Source of the DNA: Chloroflexota bacterium
GTDB taxonomy: Bacteria; Chloroflexota; Anaerolineae; Aggregatilineales; J027
Reading direction: 5' to 3'
Assembly: GCA_016234595.1 (NCBI GenBank)
Contig: JACRBG010000016.1
Coordinates: 1 to 64,000 of the forward strand
Length of the DNA: 64,000 nucleotides
Part shown: positions 45,939 through 55,958 of the stretch, piece by piece
Numbering within the stretch: the first letter of the stretch is position 1
Layout: each line of letters begins with the position of its first letter
Notes under the pieces: generated by a model
What the model was told of the DNA's origin: nothing
What the model saw: the letters and a program-made list of their open reading frames with translations, nothing else
The model's database searches: none
Translations under genes and position numbers: made by a program

Positions 45939-48900
45939 CTACTCGGCAGGGCTGATCAGTGTCACATTGTCAATAAAAACATCACCTTCAAAGGCTGTGC
46001 TGCCTGACCCAACCTTGACCCCGACTTCGTGTACCTCATTGATGGCACCTAAGGTACTCAAATCAGCGGTTATAGTTGTCCATTCGCCGGGGGTCAATGC
46101 TGTATCCACAGTGTTGGCCCATGTCCAATCTGGCCCTGTCTTAACAAACACTTGGGCAAGGAAGTTGACAGCTTCAGCAGGTACATACACGTCCACCGTC
46201 AATGACGTTACGGTTGACCAGTCCACCGCATCGGGGAAGTCAAAATAAACGCCACCTTCTTCCCATTGTGTGCCGCTAGTCGAAATGGTCAGTTTCAATG
46301 CCCCTGTGCCTTCGGTAGTCATTGCGTCAGAGGTTTCCAATGCTTTGCCACCAGCCCAGAAATCAGCCATCACCCAACCTTCAACATCGCCTTCAAATCC
46401 AAACAACAGGGAGGGTGTGCCAGCAGCGACTTCAGCGGGTGCAACCGCTACGGCAGTCACCAACTGGATGTTATCAATGAAAATGTCGCCTTCAAAGGCC
46501 GTGCTGCCTGATCCAACCTTAACACCAATTTCGTGCAGTTCATTGATTGCACCTAATGTGCTGAGGTCAGCCGTGACCGTTGTCCATTCACCGGGGGTCA
46601 ACGCTGTATCCGCGGTGTTGGCCCATGTCCAGTCTGGCCCTGTCTTAACAAACACTTGGGCAAGGAAGTTGACGGCTTCGGCAGGTACGTACACATCCAC
46701 CGTTACAGCCGTCGCGCTTGACCAATCTACTGCTTCTGGGAAGTCGAAATAAGCACCGCCTTCTTCCCATTGTGTGCCGCTGGTCGAAACGGTCAGCTTC
46801 AGTGCCCCAGTACCATCCGTCGCCATGGCGTCCGAGGCGCCCAATGATTTACCGCCTGCCCAGAAATCGGCCATCACCCAGCCTTCAACATCGCCCTCAA
46901 ACCCAAACAATTGGGCGCTTTCAGTCACGACAGCGGCTTCTTCGGTTTCAGGCAGTGTCACCAGCGTCAAATTGTCAATGAAGACATCTCCTTCAAAGGC
47001 CGTGCTGCCTGACCCAACCTTGACCCCGACTTCATGCAATTCGTTAATCGCACCTAATGTGCTGAGGTCAACTGTCACCGTCGTCCATTCACCGGGCGTC
47101 AGTGCTGCATCTGCGCTGTTGGCCCATGTCCAATCTGCCCCTGTCTTAACAAACACTTGGGCAAGGAAATTGGCGGCTTCAGCGGGTACATACACATCAA
47201 CTGACACGTTGGTCGCGTTTGACCAATCCACACCATCAGGGAAGTCTACAAAAGCGCCAGCTTCTTCCCACTGCGTCCCACTGGTCGAAATGGTCAGCTT
47301 CAAAGCCCCTGTGCCATCTGTCGCCATCGCATCGGAAGCTTCTAAGGCCTTGCCACCTGCCCAGAAATCGGCCATCACCCAACCCTGTGCATCGCCACCC
47401 TCAAAACTGAACTGTTGGCTGACATCCGTCACAACGGGTGCGGCGGCTTCATCAGTCGGTGCAGCAAAATCAGGTGGGGTTTGCGCCAGTACGGCGTCTT
47501 GGTTCTCTGATCGTGCGCCATAGACTTCAAACTCCCACAACGAGAAGCCCCACTGCGTACCGCGTTGAATCGCATTCAAGCGGATAAACTGGGCTTGGAT
47601 AGGGGTCTCAAAAATGGCTTCATCAATTTGGCCGTCGCTATTTGGCTCGGTGAAAACAGTTTGCCATGTGGAGCCATCCCAAGCCTGAATTTCATAGTTC
47701 TTGCCAAAGGCCGCTTCCCAACGCAGCAGAATTTGGTTGATCGTAAACACGCCATCAAGGTCAACGATAAACCATTGATTATCTTCATAGGTGCTTGACC
47801 AGCGGGTAGTTTCAACGCCGTCAGTCGCATTCGCAGGAACATAACTGCTGCTTTCATCCGAGGATGAAATAGCCGTTTTGCCCAAAGCCACATTACCCAA
47901 ATCGGGATCAGTAATTTGCACCACAAACCGAACGCGCGAGTAATTTCCCGCACTGTCAGTCGCTGTCACTTCTAGAGTGGTTGCGCCTAATGCCCCTTCA
48001 GCAAAAGATACGGTAAGTTCACCCGTGTCCTGAACAGTAACCTGCACTTTATCGGGTGCTGAGTTTTGGGTAATTTCATAGGTTAGATTCGTGCCGTCCT
48101 CTTGATCCATAAAAACATCGTTGAGGTTGGCAATGACGGCTGAGGTCTCTTTATTGGAAACTACTTGATTTTCAATCGGGGCAACCACTGTCGGCAGATG
48201 ATCAATATCCCCGATATTCACTGCAATGTGGACACCTTCGTCCAAACGGTTGACCCAATTCAGCCCTGCGGCCAAATCAACAATACCCCCAAATTCGTTC
48301 CCGCCTGTATAGGCCCAACCTAAAGCCCCAGCATAGCCATTTTCATAGATATACTGCATGACTTTCGCAATGTTTTGGAAGGATTTACGGGGCTTATAAC
48401 CATTGCCTAGATTCTTGATGCCTGCCGCTGGAAATTCACCGATCACCAGTGGCTTGTCCAGTTCCCAATGCGAATAGGGATTATGAAAGGGAGAGGTTGT
48501 CTCATCAAAATATTCAGGATAGTAATGTACGGTGTAGAAATCCAGCGTACCATCAGGATCACCGCCCGCCTCAATCAGACGCTCATCGGTGTAGTAATTC
48601 ATCATGCCGTCTACGTCAGTTAACACCTGCATATTCCAAGAGCCGTTAGTAACTTTGACATCCGGGTCGGTACGGTGAATTGCCCCCGCCAGCAAATTGA
48701 TAAACTGCTGGATATAGTTCATTTCAGTTCGCAAATCTGTCCAGCCAAAGGAGGAGGTTGTTCCCTCAGGTTCATTGAAAATTTCCCACCCGACAATCGC
48801 CGGATGACCTTTTAAGGCAGTGACCATCGGAATCAGGGCGTTATCAATGTAGGCTTGTGTATAGGCAGGGTCTTCGATCATCAGCTTATTGGCTTCGGCG

Positions 48901-49331
48901 GGCACACCTTCAACATCATTCATCATGTCGTGTGACCACAGCGTCGGCAAAACCAGAATGCCACGTTCATAGGCTAAATCTAAACCACGCTTCAGGTTTT
49001 CAATGTCGTGTTCGCCTAACCCTGTGACCTTGCCATCCTCGCCATAAATCGGGCTAGTGTTCCCATTTGTATGCAGCCACCATCGAACGGTGTTCCCATG
49101 TGCGGCAGCAACATCATCAAGGGCTTTAATAAACGCTAGTTCATTAAAATCACTAAGGTCGTGGGCAAAACTAATCCATGCCAGATTAATCCCGCTCAAA
49201 AATAAATCTTGTCCATTATGATTGACATAATGCGGGGCTGATCCATCTTGGGCCACGACGGGTGTCAGATTCAAGATAGAGGTCAGTACGACAGCTAAAA
49301 CAATGGCTAAACTCAAAGCTCGTTTGTACAT
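45939..49331 (-). CDS. Secreted modular GH5 enzyme, probable beta-mannanase
   Basis: A 1130-residue exported enzyme. It has a signal peptide (residues 1-28, ending VVAQ). A GH5-type barrel spans about 30-375, with acid/base Glu187 (GWEIFNEPEG) and nucleophile Glu299 (KPLVIGEFPAAG). A cadherin/Ig-like segment follows (about 395-475), then an F5/8-type C (CBM32-like) domain (about 478-605) and three near-identical C-terminal modules of about 167 residues pitch. Clan GH-A chemistry is certain; mannan as substrate is inferred from GH2, GH130 and importer neighbours. It is the last gene of the locus, 103 bp after the GH2 gene. Confidence 0.88.
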   Translation of the reverse strand: MYKRALSLAIVLAVVLTSILNLTPVVAQDGSAPHYVNHNGQDLFLSGINLAWISFAHDLSDFNELAFIKALDDVAAAHGNTVRWWLHTNGNTSPIYGEDGKVTGLGEHDIENLKRGLDLAYERGILVLPTLWSHDMMNDVEGVPAEANKLMIEDPAYTQAYIDNALIPMVTALKGHPAIVGWEIFNEPEGTTSSFGWTDLRTEMNYIQQFINLLAGAIHRTDPDVKVTNGSWNMQVLTDVDGMMNYYTDERLIEAGGDPDGTLDFYTVHYYPEYFDETTSPFHNPYSHWELDKPLVIGEFPAAGIKNLGNGYKPRKSFQNIAKVMQYIYENGYAGALGWAYTGGNEFGGIVDLAAGLNWVNRLDEGVHIAVNIGDIDHLPTVVAPIENQVVSNKETSAVIANLNDVFMDQEDGTNLTYEITQNSAPDKVQVTVQDTGELTVSFAEGALGATTLEVTATDSAGNYSRVRFVVQITDPDLGNVALGKTAISSSDESSSYVPANATDGVETTRWSSTYEDNQWFIVDLDGVFTINQILLRWEAAFGKNYEIQAWDGSTWQTVFTEPNSDGQIDEAIFETPIQAQFIRLNAIQRGTQWGFSLWEFEVYGARSENQDAVLAQTPPDFAAPTDEAAAPVVTDVSQQFSFEGGDAQGWVMADFWAGGKALEASDAMATDGTGALKLTISTSGTQWEEAGAFVDFPDGVDWSNATNVSVDVYVPAEAANFLAQVFVKTGADWTWANSADAALTPGEWTTVTVDLSTLGAINELHEVGVKVGSGSTAFEGDVFIDNLTLVTLPETEEAAVVTESAQLFGFEGDVEGWVMADFWAGGKSLGASDAMATDGTGALKLTVSTSGTQWEEGGAYFDFPEAVDWSSATAVTVDVYVPAEAVNFLAQVFVKTGPDWTWANTADTALTPGEWTTVTADLSTLGAINELHEIGVKVGSGSTAFEGDIFIDNIQLVTAVAVAPAEVAAGTPSLLFGFEGDVEGWVMADFWAGGKALETSDAMTTEGTGALKLTISTSGTQWEEGGVYFDFPDAVDWSTVTSLTVDVYVPAEAVNFLAQVFVKTGPDWTWANTVDTALTPGEWTTITADLSTLGAINEVHEVGVKVGSGSTAFEGDVFIDNVTLISPAE
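45945..47412 (-). repeat. Three tandem near-identical modules inside the GH5 gene
   Basis: The same sequence block recurs with periods of about 504 and 501 bp (for example TTCAAAGGC at 45987, 46491 and 46992). At protein level each unit starts FxFEGxxxGWVMADFWAGGK and ends GDVFIDNxxLV. They look like beta-sandwich carbohydrate-binding modules, but I cannot name a CBM family. DNA identity is high, pointing to recent duplication or gene conversion. Confidence 0.85.
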
Positions 49332-49434
49332 CTTTGCTCCTTATCAAAAATTTCTTACAACAACATCCATTTACTTATTGGTCTTGCGTCCGCCACCTCC
49401 TGTCAAATGCTGATAACCCACCCGATTAAACGGC

Positions 49435-51936
49435 TTAAAATGCAAATTCCAGTGAGGCCGATTGATAGGTGTCTACCAAAGACATCACTTTCAGTTGGGC
49501 TTGAAGCCCTGTCAGACTCATAGGAGTCGTGGGATAGACATGAATCGTATAAGGGTGTCCGGGGCGTAGATGCACAAAGTTATCCGCAAGCCGCGCGTCG
49601 GTCGGCAGTTCTAGCCATGTCCACAACGCACTCTGGTCTGAAACCAATGTCACTGCGAACCCACCCTCTTCAAGTGGGGCAATATTGAGTTTGATTTCGG
49701 GTATTGGCAGGCTAAGATGTTTAGGTCGGGCAAAGGTCACTAAGTTATCAGATACGGTACGCCCGTCTACTACCAACTCTAACCATAGCAAGAGGTTTTG
49801 GGCCGAATGAGTCGCTAATTGTGCCGATAAATCCAGCGTGCCGACCTTCAAGCTTTGACGTGGAGCCAGCGTAACATCAAGTTGCCCTTGTTCGATTGTG
49901 CTTCCAGCAACGTCGGTTACTGTCCATTTCACCAACCCTTGTTTGTTTTCCATTAAATCAGTGGTGACATAAATTTCGGCAGTCCCGTTAGCGACATCCT
50001 CTACCCCCGAAACCAGCAGTGGGGCATAGAATTTTCTCGCCATATAATGCAGGGTCTTCCACCGACCCGTCGAATCCATTGATGACCAACTTGGCCCCGG
50101 CCAGATGTCATTCAACTGCCAATAAAGTGCGCCCATCGAACGGGGCATATTGCGCCGCCAGTGTTCAATGGCATACTTCATCGCCATGCCTTGCAAAATC
50201 TGGCTTAACCACAACGTTCCCTCAAATGAGGTCGGCATCCGAAACCAGTCCAGCATATAGTGAATAATGGTTTGGTTGCCGATACCGCTGCGCTGGTGAT
50301 ATTCCATCACATAGCTGGTAATATTGCGGTCTTCAAGGGTGGTGAACTTCAAAACCGTCTGCGGTTCGGGGAAGGATTGAAAACCAAATTCGCTGGCGAA
50401 ACGATGATAGCAGGTGCGATACCATTCAAACGGTTTACGACCGTGCCACACTTCCCACAAATGGGTGTCTCCCCAATCAGGATTGCGCCAATCGTTGCGG
50501 TCTCCCAAGGGGCTGTGGGGGCTACCGGGCCAATAATCACGCTGTGGGTCTAGCTCATGGGTAACGTCACGCAAGAGGACATCAAACAGCTTGCTATAGT
50601 CTTCCCAACTCATGGATGTTTCCGTCCACTCGTCTTTAACTAGCCCCTGCTCCAGTTCGTTATTGCCACACCACAACGCAATCGAAGGGTGATGGCGCAA
50701 TCGTCGTACATTATCGCGGGCTTCGGCCTCGACATTCCGCATAAACTCGGCGTCATAGGCAGGATATGTGCCACACGCAAACATAAAATCTTGCCACACA
50801 ACCAACCCATATTCGTCACACAGGTCGTAAAAATCATTGGCTTCATAAATGCCGCCGCCCCATGCCCGCAGCATGTTCATGTTAGCATCCGCTGCTGACC
50901 GAATCAGTGCGGCATAATCTTGACGGTCAAGTCGCGCTGCAAAAGGATCAGCCGGAATCCAATTCGCCCCTTTTGCAAAAAATGGCACCCCGTTGGCCGA
51001 AAAATAGAATGATTCACCCCACTCATCGGCATGGCGTTCCAATCGAAGCGTCCGTAAACCAATTCGCTTAACTTGTTGATCGAGTTGGGTAGCTGCATGG
51101 CATAGTGTCACGGTAAGGTCATACAGGGCTTGCTCCCCCATGCCATTGGGCCACCACAAATGAGGACTTGGAATCTCTAAATACACCTCAAAAGACTTTT
51201 CGGTGACGGGTAGTGTCTGAGTGGCAATGGTTTCTCCTGAAAAATTCAGGTTTACCTCAATTTCAAAAGTCTCATGGGTCAAACGCTCGACCACTCCTTT
51301 AATCGTCAGGGTTACATGGTCAGGACGTTCATGATTTTGCAATATCTGGACTTCACTGATACGTGCTACATCAAATGCCACCAGTTCAATATCACGCCAG
51401 ATGCCGCTAGTGACAAGTTTTGGCCCCCAATCCCAGCCGAAATTACAGGGTTCTTTGCGTAGCCATGCCCCGCTATTGAGGCGTTCATTGCCAATACTCC
51501 ACGCATATAGTTTGCCTTTTTCTTCTTCCTGTTGACGCAAAAAAGGCATCGGGGCGGCAAAATAAATCTCAATCTCATTCTCGCCATGACGCAGATGGGC
51601 CTTGAGATCAAGTTCCCATGTTCGATACATATTGTCAGTCTGCGCGATTTCAACCCCATTGACGCGAATGGTCGCCAACGTATCCAACCCATGACAGCGC
51701 AACAGTACCCGCTCATGATTCAAAAAATCTTTGGTGAGGTTGAAATTTCGCCGATACGTCCAATCCGTCTCACCTACCCAAAACTGTTTACGTTCGTTAT
51801 CCCGATAAAATGGGTAATCCAATAAGCCATTGTTTAACAAATCTGTATGCACACAACCCGGCACAATTGCTGGAATAAGGCTTGTCTCAGCCGCTTTAGA
51901 TAATGACCATGTGCCATTTAACGATAAAACATCCAC
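49435..51936 (-). CDS. GH2 beta-mannosidase
   Basis: An 833-residue enzyme that releases mannose from non-reducing ends. The N-terminal jelly-roll (LNGTWSL, VPGCVHTDLL) and FWVGETDWTYRRNF are typical of beta-mannosidases, as is NFGWDWGPKLVTSG. Catalytic acid/base Glu427 is in LWCGNNELEQG and nucleophile Glu516 in HRFASEFGFQS. It starts at GTG 51936 with AGGAG 7 nt upstream. There is no signal peptide, so it acts on imported oligosaccharides. It follows the GH42-like gene by 20 bp in the same transcript. Confidence 0.93.
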   Translation of the reverse strand: MDVLSLNGTWSLSKAAETSLIPAIVPGCVHTDLLNNGLLDYPFYRDNERKQFWVGETDWTYRRNFNLTKDFLNHERVLLRCHGLDTLATIRVNGVEIAQTDNMYRTWELDLKAHLRHGENEIEIYFAAPMPFLRQQEEEKGKLYAWSIGNERLNSGAWLRKEPCNFGWDWGPKLVTSGIWRDIELVAFDVARISEVQILQNHERPDHVTLTIKGVVERLTHETFEIEVNLNFSGETIATQTLPVTEKSFEVYLEIPSPHLWWPNGMGEQALYDLTVTLCHAATQLDQQVKRIGLRTLRLERHADEWGESFYFSANGVPFFAKGANWIPADPFAARLDRQDYAALIRSAADANMNMLRAWGGGIYEANDFYDLCDEYGLVVWQDFMFACGTYPAYDAEFMRNVEAEARDNVRRLRHHPSIALWCGNNELEQGLVKDEWTETSMSWEDYSKLFDVLLRDVTHELDPQRDYWPGSPHSPLGDRNDWRNPDWGDTHLWEVWHGRKPFEWYRTCYHRFASEFGFQSFPEPQTVLKFTTLEDRNITSYVMEYHQRSGIGNQTIIHYMLDWFRMPTSFEGTLWLSQILQGMAMKYAIEHWRRNMPRSMGALYWQLNDIWPGPSWSSMDSTGRWKTLHYMARKFYAPLLVSGVEDVANGTAEIYVTTDLMENKQGLVKWTVTDVAGSTIEQGQLDVTLAPRQSLKVGTLDLSAQLATHSAQNLLLWLELVVDGRTVSDNLVTFARPKHLSLPIPEIKLNIAPLEEGGFAVTLVSDQSALWTWLELPTDARLADNFVHLRPGHPYTIHVYPTTPMSLTGLQAQLKVMSLVDTYQSASLEFAF

Positions 51937-51956
51937 GCTGTAGCTCCTAAATTGAA

Positions 51957-53996
51957 TTAAGCCTTTATTACCTCAATGGCAGTTCCGTCCAAGCGAGTTA
52001 ATTCCAATTCCACCACAACTTCATGCCCGTCCTGATGCCATTGCACATCTGGTGTCTGAATAGTCCAGTGTCCTATGCCGACCATTAAGCGTACGGTTGT
52101 CCTGACTGTCTCTTGCAAATGATTCGTGACCAAGAGCACATAAGCATCTTTGGGGGACGTATGCCATACTCCAACCTCAACGTCAGGGTGGGAAGATTCG
52201 GCGGGCGGGAAAATACCAGCGGATTTCAATAGGTCTGCCAGAAAACGGCGCAAAATTTCATCCCGTCGCGTGTGGAAAGGGAACATCGCCGCCAAATCGT
52301 AATATCCCGGGTAATTGGTATAGTCCCAACCGAAATAGCTGCCACCGAGGACTAGCGTGCCTTGCCCTTGCTGAATCCGACAAATGGCCGGTGTGCCATC
52401 TTCAAATGAGGCCAACACTTCAGCATGGAGGGGGGGATTCAGTGGAGCGGCGGCTAATTGCACTGGAATCGGGGTATCGTTTGGCAGGGTATAAACGCGC
52501 GGTTTCGATTCGGCCTGCCCCCGCCATTGGCCGAATAGGGGTACAAAGTCGGCATTCAAAGTTGGGGCGTAATCCGCAATCACCAAACCACCCGCATCCA
52601 AGAATTCAGTAATGGCGGTTTGGGTAGCCATTGGCACAGCGGCCACACCCATTACCAGCAAAGCCTGATAGCCGCGCTGTTGTAACAAACCAGCCGCCAC
52701 GTGTTCTTCCGACAAAACATCTATCGGATAACCGTTTTGCACCAATGCCATATAGGTCAGCAAAGTGTCATAGGTATGGTCATCCGCCAGTTCTTGGCTC
52801 ATGGTTGTCCAAGAATACAGCAAGGCGACTTTGGCTTGGGTTAGTTGATAGTCCTGTAACTTGCTGACCAACTCCACATAGCGCTGATTTGCTTTTTCGG
52901 TTTGAGAAATCATTTTATAACGTGGGCTGGTTAGGCGATCTGGTCGAATCTCTGTGTAATCGGTGTGGCTGTCTAAACCCGGTAATTCCGTCCACCACAC
53001 CAAACCCAATGCCCCGTGCGATAAAGCCGAGTAAATTTGTTCCATCATGCTGTTTTCGGGCAGTTTATAGCCCAGCCATGAATTGAAGGCTTGCCCATTG
53101 CACGTCACTAATTTATTAAAGCCCGTTGCGCTCCGCATAATGTCTTTGGTGTAATCATAGACATAGCATTGATAGCGCGTGTCAAATTCCAATGGATACA
53201 TATCCTCATGCCCAAAATCCAGCACGGCCCCCATCCGCCACCAATCATTCCCGGTATGCACCGACTGCCATGAGGCTGGATAGAAGTCGTTGCATTCATG
53301 AGTGGCCCAAACAGGCATCTGCAAATTGGTGACAGCGATTAACCGTCGCAAAAATTCAGGGATAGCCTCAGCATGGCAATCAATCCAATGCTGCCACAAA
53401 ACAGGGTCGGCATTGGTTTTGGGAGCAGGTGTCTCAGGATCAAGATTATGCGCCGCCAGATAATCACGGAAAGCCTCAAGACAATGGGGGCAATAGCAAT
53501 TGGGGTGCATCGGGCCACTGCCAAATTCTGGCACATTGTTGCGATAGTAGGCCTCATGCACAAAGTTCATCAGCGGCTTACCCTCAATATGATAAAGTGC
53601 TGGGTGTTCCCCAAAATCACGGAAAAATCCAACAGATCGCCCGCTGGCAAGCTCAAATAATTTCGGCTGACGGAAGCACCCCATATTCCAATAGCGCGGA
53701 TCGTCCGAGGTTGTACCATCCGCATTCACAATTTTGACTTCAGGATGCTCATGCAGTTGCAAAAATTGACCCAGTGCGGGCACAATACCCAAGCTCACTG
53801 ATGCCGCATGATCTAGCAATGCTTTAAGTCCCGCCATATCCGCCACATCATAAAAGGGGTCAAAAAATAACCAGACTTGTTTCAAGCCAGATGCTGCAAA
53901 AGCATCGAGATCGCTCTTAAGTTGGGGAATTCCCCATTGAGGCTTAGGATAATAGTAAACAGCTAAGATGGGGTCGTGATGATAATTGGTTAACAT
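51957..53996 (-). CDS. GH42-like glycoside hydrolase of uncertain family
   Basis: A 679-residue cytoplasmic protein (no signal peptide). The first 400 residues look like a TIM barrel (ILAVYYYPKPQWGIPQLKSD near the start, then GLKQVWLFFDPF and WWTELPGLDSH). The middle (about 415-570) resembles the GH42 trimerisation, glutamine-amidotransferase-like domain (VALLYSW, LLVMGVAAVP, GGLVIADY), and the end forms a beta domain. Two CxxC-like Cys in CYCPHC are unusual. GH42, or the GH42-like beta-mannosidases of GH164, are the best ideas. The latter would fit the locus, but I cannot decide. Catalytic residues are not assigned. Confidence 0.7.
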   Translation of the reverse strand: MLTNYHHDPILAVYYYPKPQWGIPQLKSDLDAFAASGLKQVWLFFDPFYDVADMAGLKALLDHAASVSLGIVPALGQFLQLHEHPEVKIVNADGTTSDDPRYWNMGCFRQPKLFELASGRSVGFFRDFGEHPALYHIEGKPLMNFVHEAYYRNNVPEFGSGPMHPNCYCPHCLEAFRDYLAAHNLDPETPAPKTNADPVLWQHWIDCHAEAIPEFLRRLIAVTNLQMPVWATHECNDFYPASWQSVHTGNDWWRMGAVLDFGHEDMYPLEFDTRYQCYVYDYTKDIMRSATGFNKLVTCNGQAFNSWLGYKLPENSMMEQIYSALSHGALGLVWWTELPGLDSHTDYTEIRPDRLTSPRYKMISQTEKANQRYVELVSKLQDYQLTQAKVALLYSWTTMSQELADDHTYDTLLTYMALVQNGYPIDVLSEEHVAAGLLQQRGYQALLVMGVAAVPMATQTAITEFLDAGGLVIADYAPTLNADFVPLFGQWRGQAESKPRVYTLPNDTPIPVQLAAAPLNPPLHAEVLASFEDGTPAICRIQQGQGTLVLGGSYFGWDYTNYPGYYDLAAMFPFHTRRDEILRRFLADLLKSAGIFPPAESSHPDVEVGVWHTSPKDAYVLLVTNHLQETVRTTVRLMVGIGHWTIQTPDVQWHQDGHEVVVELELTRLDGTAIEVIKA

Positions 53997-54034
53997 AGGT
54001 CATCCACTGAAATAATTCATCCATATAAGCACCA

Positions 54035-54060
54035 ACCCCTCCTTATTTTTGGGGAGAGGT
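54035..54060 (-). other. Intercistronic stem-loop
   Basis: ACCCCTCC pairs with GGAGAGGT with one mismatch in the 76-bp gap between two GH genes. There is no T-run. It may stabilise mRNA ends; weak evidence. Confidence 0.3.
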
Positions 54061-54072
54061 CGGAAGTAAGTT

Positions 54073-55872
54073 TTATTCAGCCACCGGATTGACTTTAATC
54101 GCCACATCGGTGTTAAATGTCGGGAGCGGAATTTCGCCCTGTCCATCTGCTACAGTTATGGTCTCGGTGGCAATTGCTTCACCCGCAAGCGTGTCCCAAA
54201 TTTCAGCAGTATAGTCCCCGTCATTCAGGCCACTGATGACAACTTTGGCGTCAGTGATGTCAGGAAATTGAATATCGAGGGGGTCTTCAACTCGGTTTCG
54301 TAAATTCTTCTCATAGAGTTTGACCAATTGCGCCTCCGAATATTTTTTGCTGACAACCCACACATGCGCATGTTGTGCGTCTTGAATTCCATAGACCCGT
54401 GCCGCCGCTTTACTTTCATCATCCATCGCAGCTTCGAGCAGTTGCCACTGATGGGCGGCGAGGTCTTCCCCTGCAAAATAGGCCGCAATACCCTTTAGCT
54501 GATAATAAAGGCCGTCATCATACAAATCTTCCCAGTACCATGACATGCCTGTGCCTAAGGAGCCATTCATGGGCGCACTCCACAATCCCAAATGCAGCAG
54601 CAATCCATGCACGTCGTATTCATTGGGGGAGCCAAATTCGCCCGCGATATAGGGTTTATCCGGATAGGCGTTTAACCATCTTGGAATAGCTTGGTTGAAA
54701 TCTTGCACGAGGCTTTGCATGTTATAGTGGTGGGCATGGATAATATCCACATAATCCCACACTACATCGTCTGCAACGATGGGGCCGGATACCGTGGTTA
54801 AATGTTGATAGGGGTCAACTGTCGCCAAAAATGCTTCGCTGCGTTCCGTCCAAGGCCCTAAGATAGAGGCACTTGCCAGTGGTGTCCAGTTGACCTCGTT
54901 CCACCATTCCCAACTCATAATATGAGTGGAGTAGCCCCACCGCGCCGCGATATAGCGTATTTTTTGATGCCACAGACGCTCAGCTTCGGGATTAGTCGCA
55001 AATTCAACAGGCGCACTCAAAGGGCCACCATTGGCAGCATTATAGGGGTTAGCATCCCACTCAGGATCAACCCCGGTGTTAAATTGACCATGATTCAATA
55101 GGGTCAGCATGATATAAATGCCACGCTCATCCGCCATATTGAATAGGGTATCCAGTTGATAAGCACGATTTTGACGGCGGTCATAGTTTCCTAGGCCTGT
55201 GTCTAGCCATTCAATGCTAAAAGCCCATGATGCCATCCACACCCGCGCAAAATTACCGCCATTCTCGGCCATCGTGTCGAACCATTTTTGATAATCGGCC
55301 ATACCCCCTGCGCCATACCACGACACATTGGCCCCAATTGGGAAATAGGGTGTGCCATCATCAAAAGCCAGATAGCGGGGGTTGCGTGTATCAAAACGCA
55401 CAAATCCATGCTCATCCGATTCAGCCACCATAAAATGCTGTTTTTCGCTGGTCACGGTACCGCGAACTGCCGTCGTCGCTAAAATCTGATAAGTCCACTC
55501 ACCGGCTTCATTCGGGGTAAACCGCACTCGCCATGACCAATCTTCGGTGGGGGTCAAGGTATCGCCTGTCGCGCTCAGTTCTTCAGCGAAATCCTGATAC
55601 CAAAAACCAGCAACAAGCATCGTTTGGCCCGATGGGCTGATAAACTGCCCATCCAAACGCACATCATTAGGATCATAGGGGTTGTTGATTTCGCCATCGA
55701 GTTCGACCACGACCTCAAATTTTTCATAACGCCCCACCATGTCCGATAATGGCGTTACACTAGTAATCTTGCGTACCACTGAACCCGGGCTTTGTGCCTG
55801 TGAAGGTTTTTCAAAATGCCCCGCCAATAAAGTAGTCGCCAGCACACCTGCGAGGATTGCTTTCTTAAACAT
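54073..55872 (-). CDS. Secreted DUF5060/DUF4038-type glycoside hydrolase
   Basis: A 599-residue exported protein with an N-terminal signal (MFKKAILAGVLATTLLAGHF) and no clear lipobox. Residues about 35-150 resemble DUF5060, a beta-sandwich found before glycosidase barrels (VRFTPNEAGEWTYQI). Residues about 155-510 form a GH-A-type barrel with likely acid/base Glu326 (SWEWWNEVNW) and nucleophile Glu412 (KPYIAGEFGSP). A small C-terminal beta domain follows. It is distantly like GH5; the substrate is unknown but probably a mannan or glucomannan given the locus. It sits 86 bp after the GH130 gene, with a stem-loop between them. Confidence 0.8.
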   Translation of the reverse strand: MFKKAILAGVLATTLLAGHFEKPSQAQSPGSVVRKITSVTPLSDMVGRYEKFEVVVELDGEINNPYDPNDVRLDGQFISPSGQTMLVAGFWYQDFAEELSATGDTLTPTEDWSWRVRFTPNEAGEWTYQILATTAVRGTVTSEKQHFMVAESDEHGFVRFDTRNPRYLAFDDGTPYFPIGANVSWYGAGGMADYQKWFDTMAENGGNFARVWMASWAFSIEWLDTGLGNYDRRQNRAYQLDTLFNMADERGIYIMLTLLNHGQFNTGVDPEWDANPYNAANGGPLSAPVEFATNPEAERLWHQKIRYIAARWGYSTHIMSWEWWNEVNWTPLASASILGPWTERSEAFLATVDPYQHLTTVSGPIVADDVVWDYVDIIHAHHYNMQSLVQDFNQAIPRWLNAYPDKPYIAGEFGSPNEYDVHGLLLHLGLWSAPMNGSLGTGMSWYWEDLYDDGLYYQLKGIAAYFAGEDLAAHQWQLLEAAMDDESKAAARVYGIQDAQHAHVWVVSKKYSEAQLVKLYEKNLRNRVEDPLDIQFPDITDAKVVISGLNDGDYTAEIWDTLAGEAIATETITVADGQGEIPLPTFNTDVAIKVNPVAE

Positions 55873-55903
55873 TGGTGCTGTTCCCTCCCAAATATAATTT
55901 GCA

Positions 55904-55945
55904 CCCCACCCTGTCTCCTCTAGTAGATAGGAGTTCAGAGTGGGG
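55904..55945 (-). other. Intercistronic stem-loop between GH130 and DUF5060 genes
   Basis: CCCCAC/GTGGGG outer stem with inner TCCT/AGGA pairing and a small bulge. No T-run follows, so it is more likely an mRNA processing or stability element than a terminator. Confidence 0.4.
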
Positions 55946-55958
55946 ATAATCTAAGCCA

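Noticed and set aside
46774..47523. Long open frame on the + strand opposite the GH5 repeats
   Set aside because: It is antisense to the three binding modules, repeats with them, and reads as Ser/Ala/Pro-rich shadow sequence. The GH5 frame has signal peptide, catalytic motifs and continuous homology.
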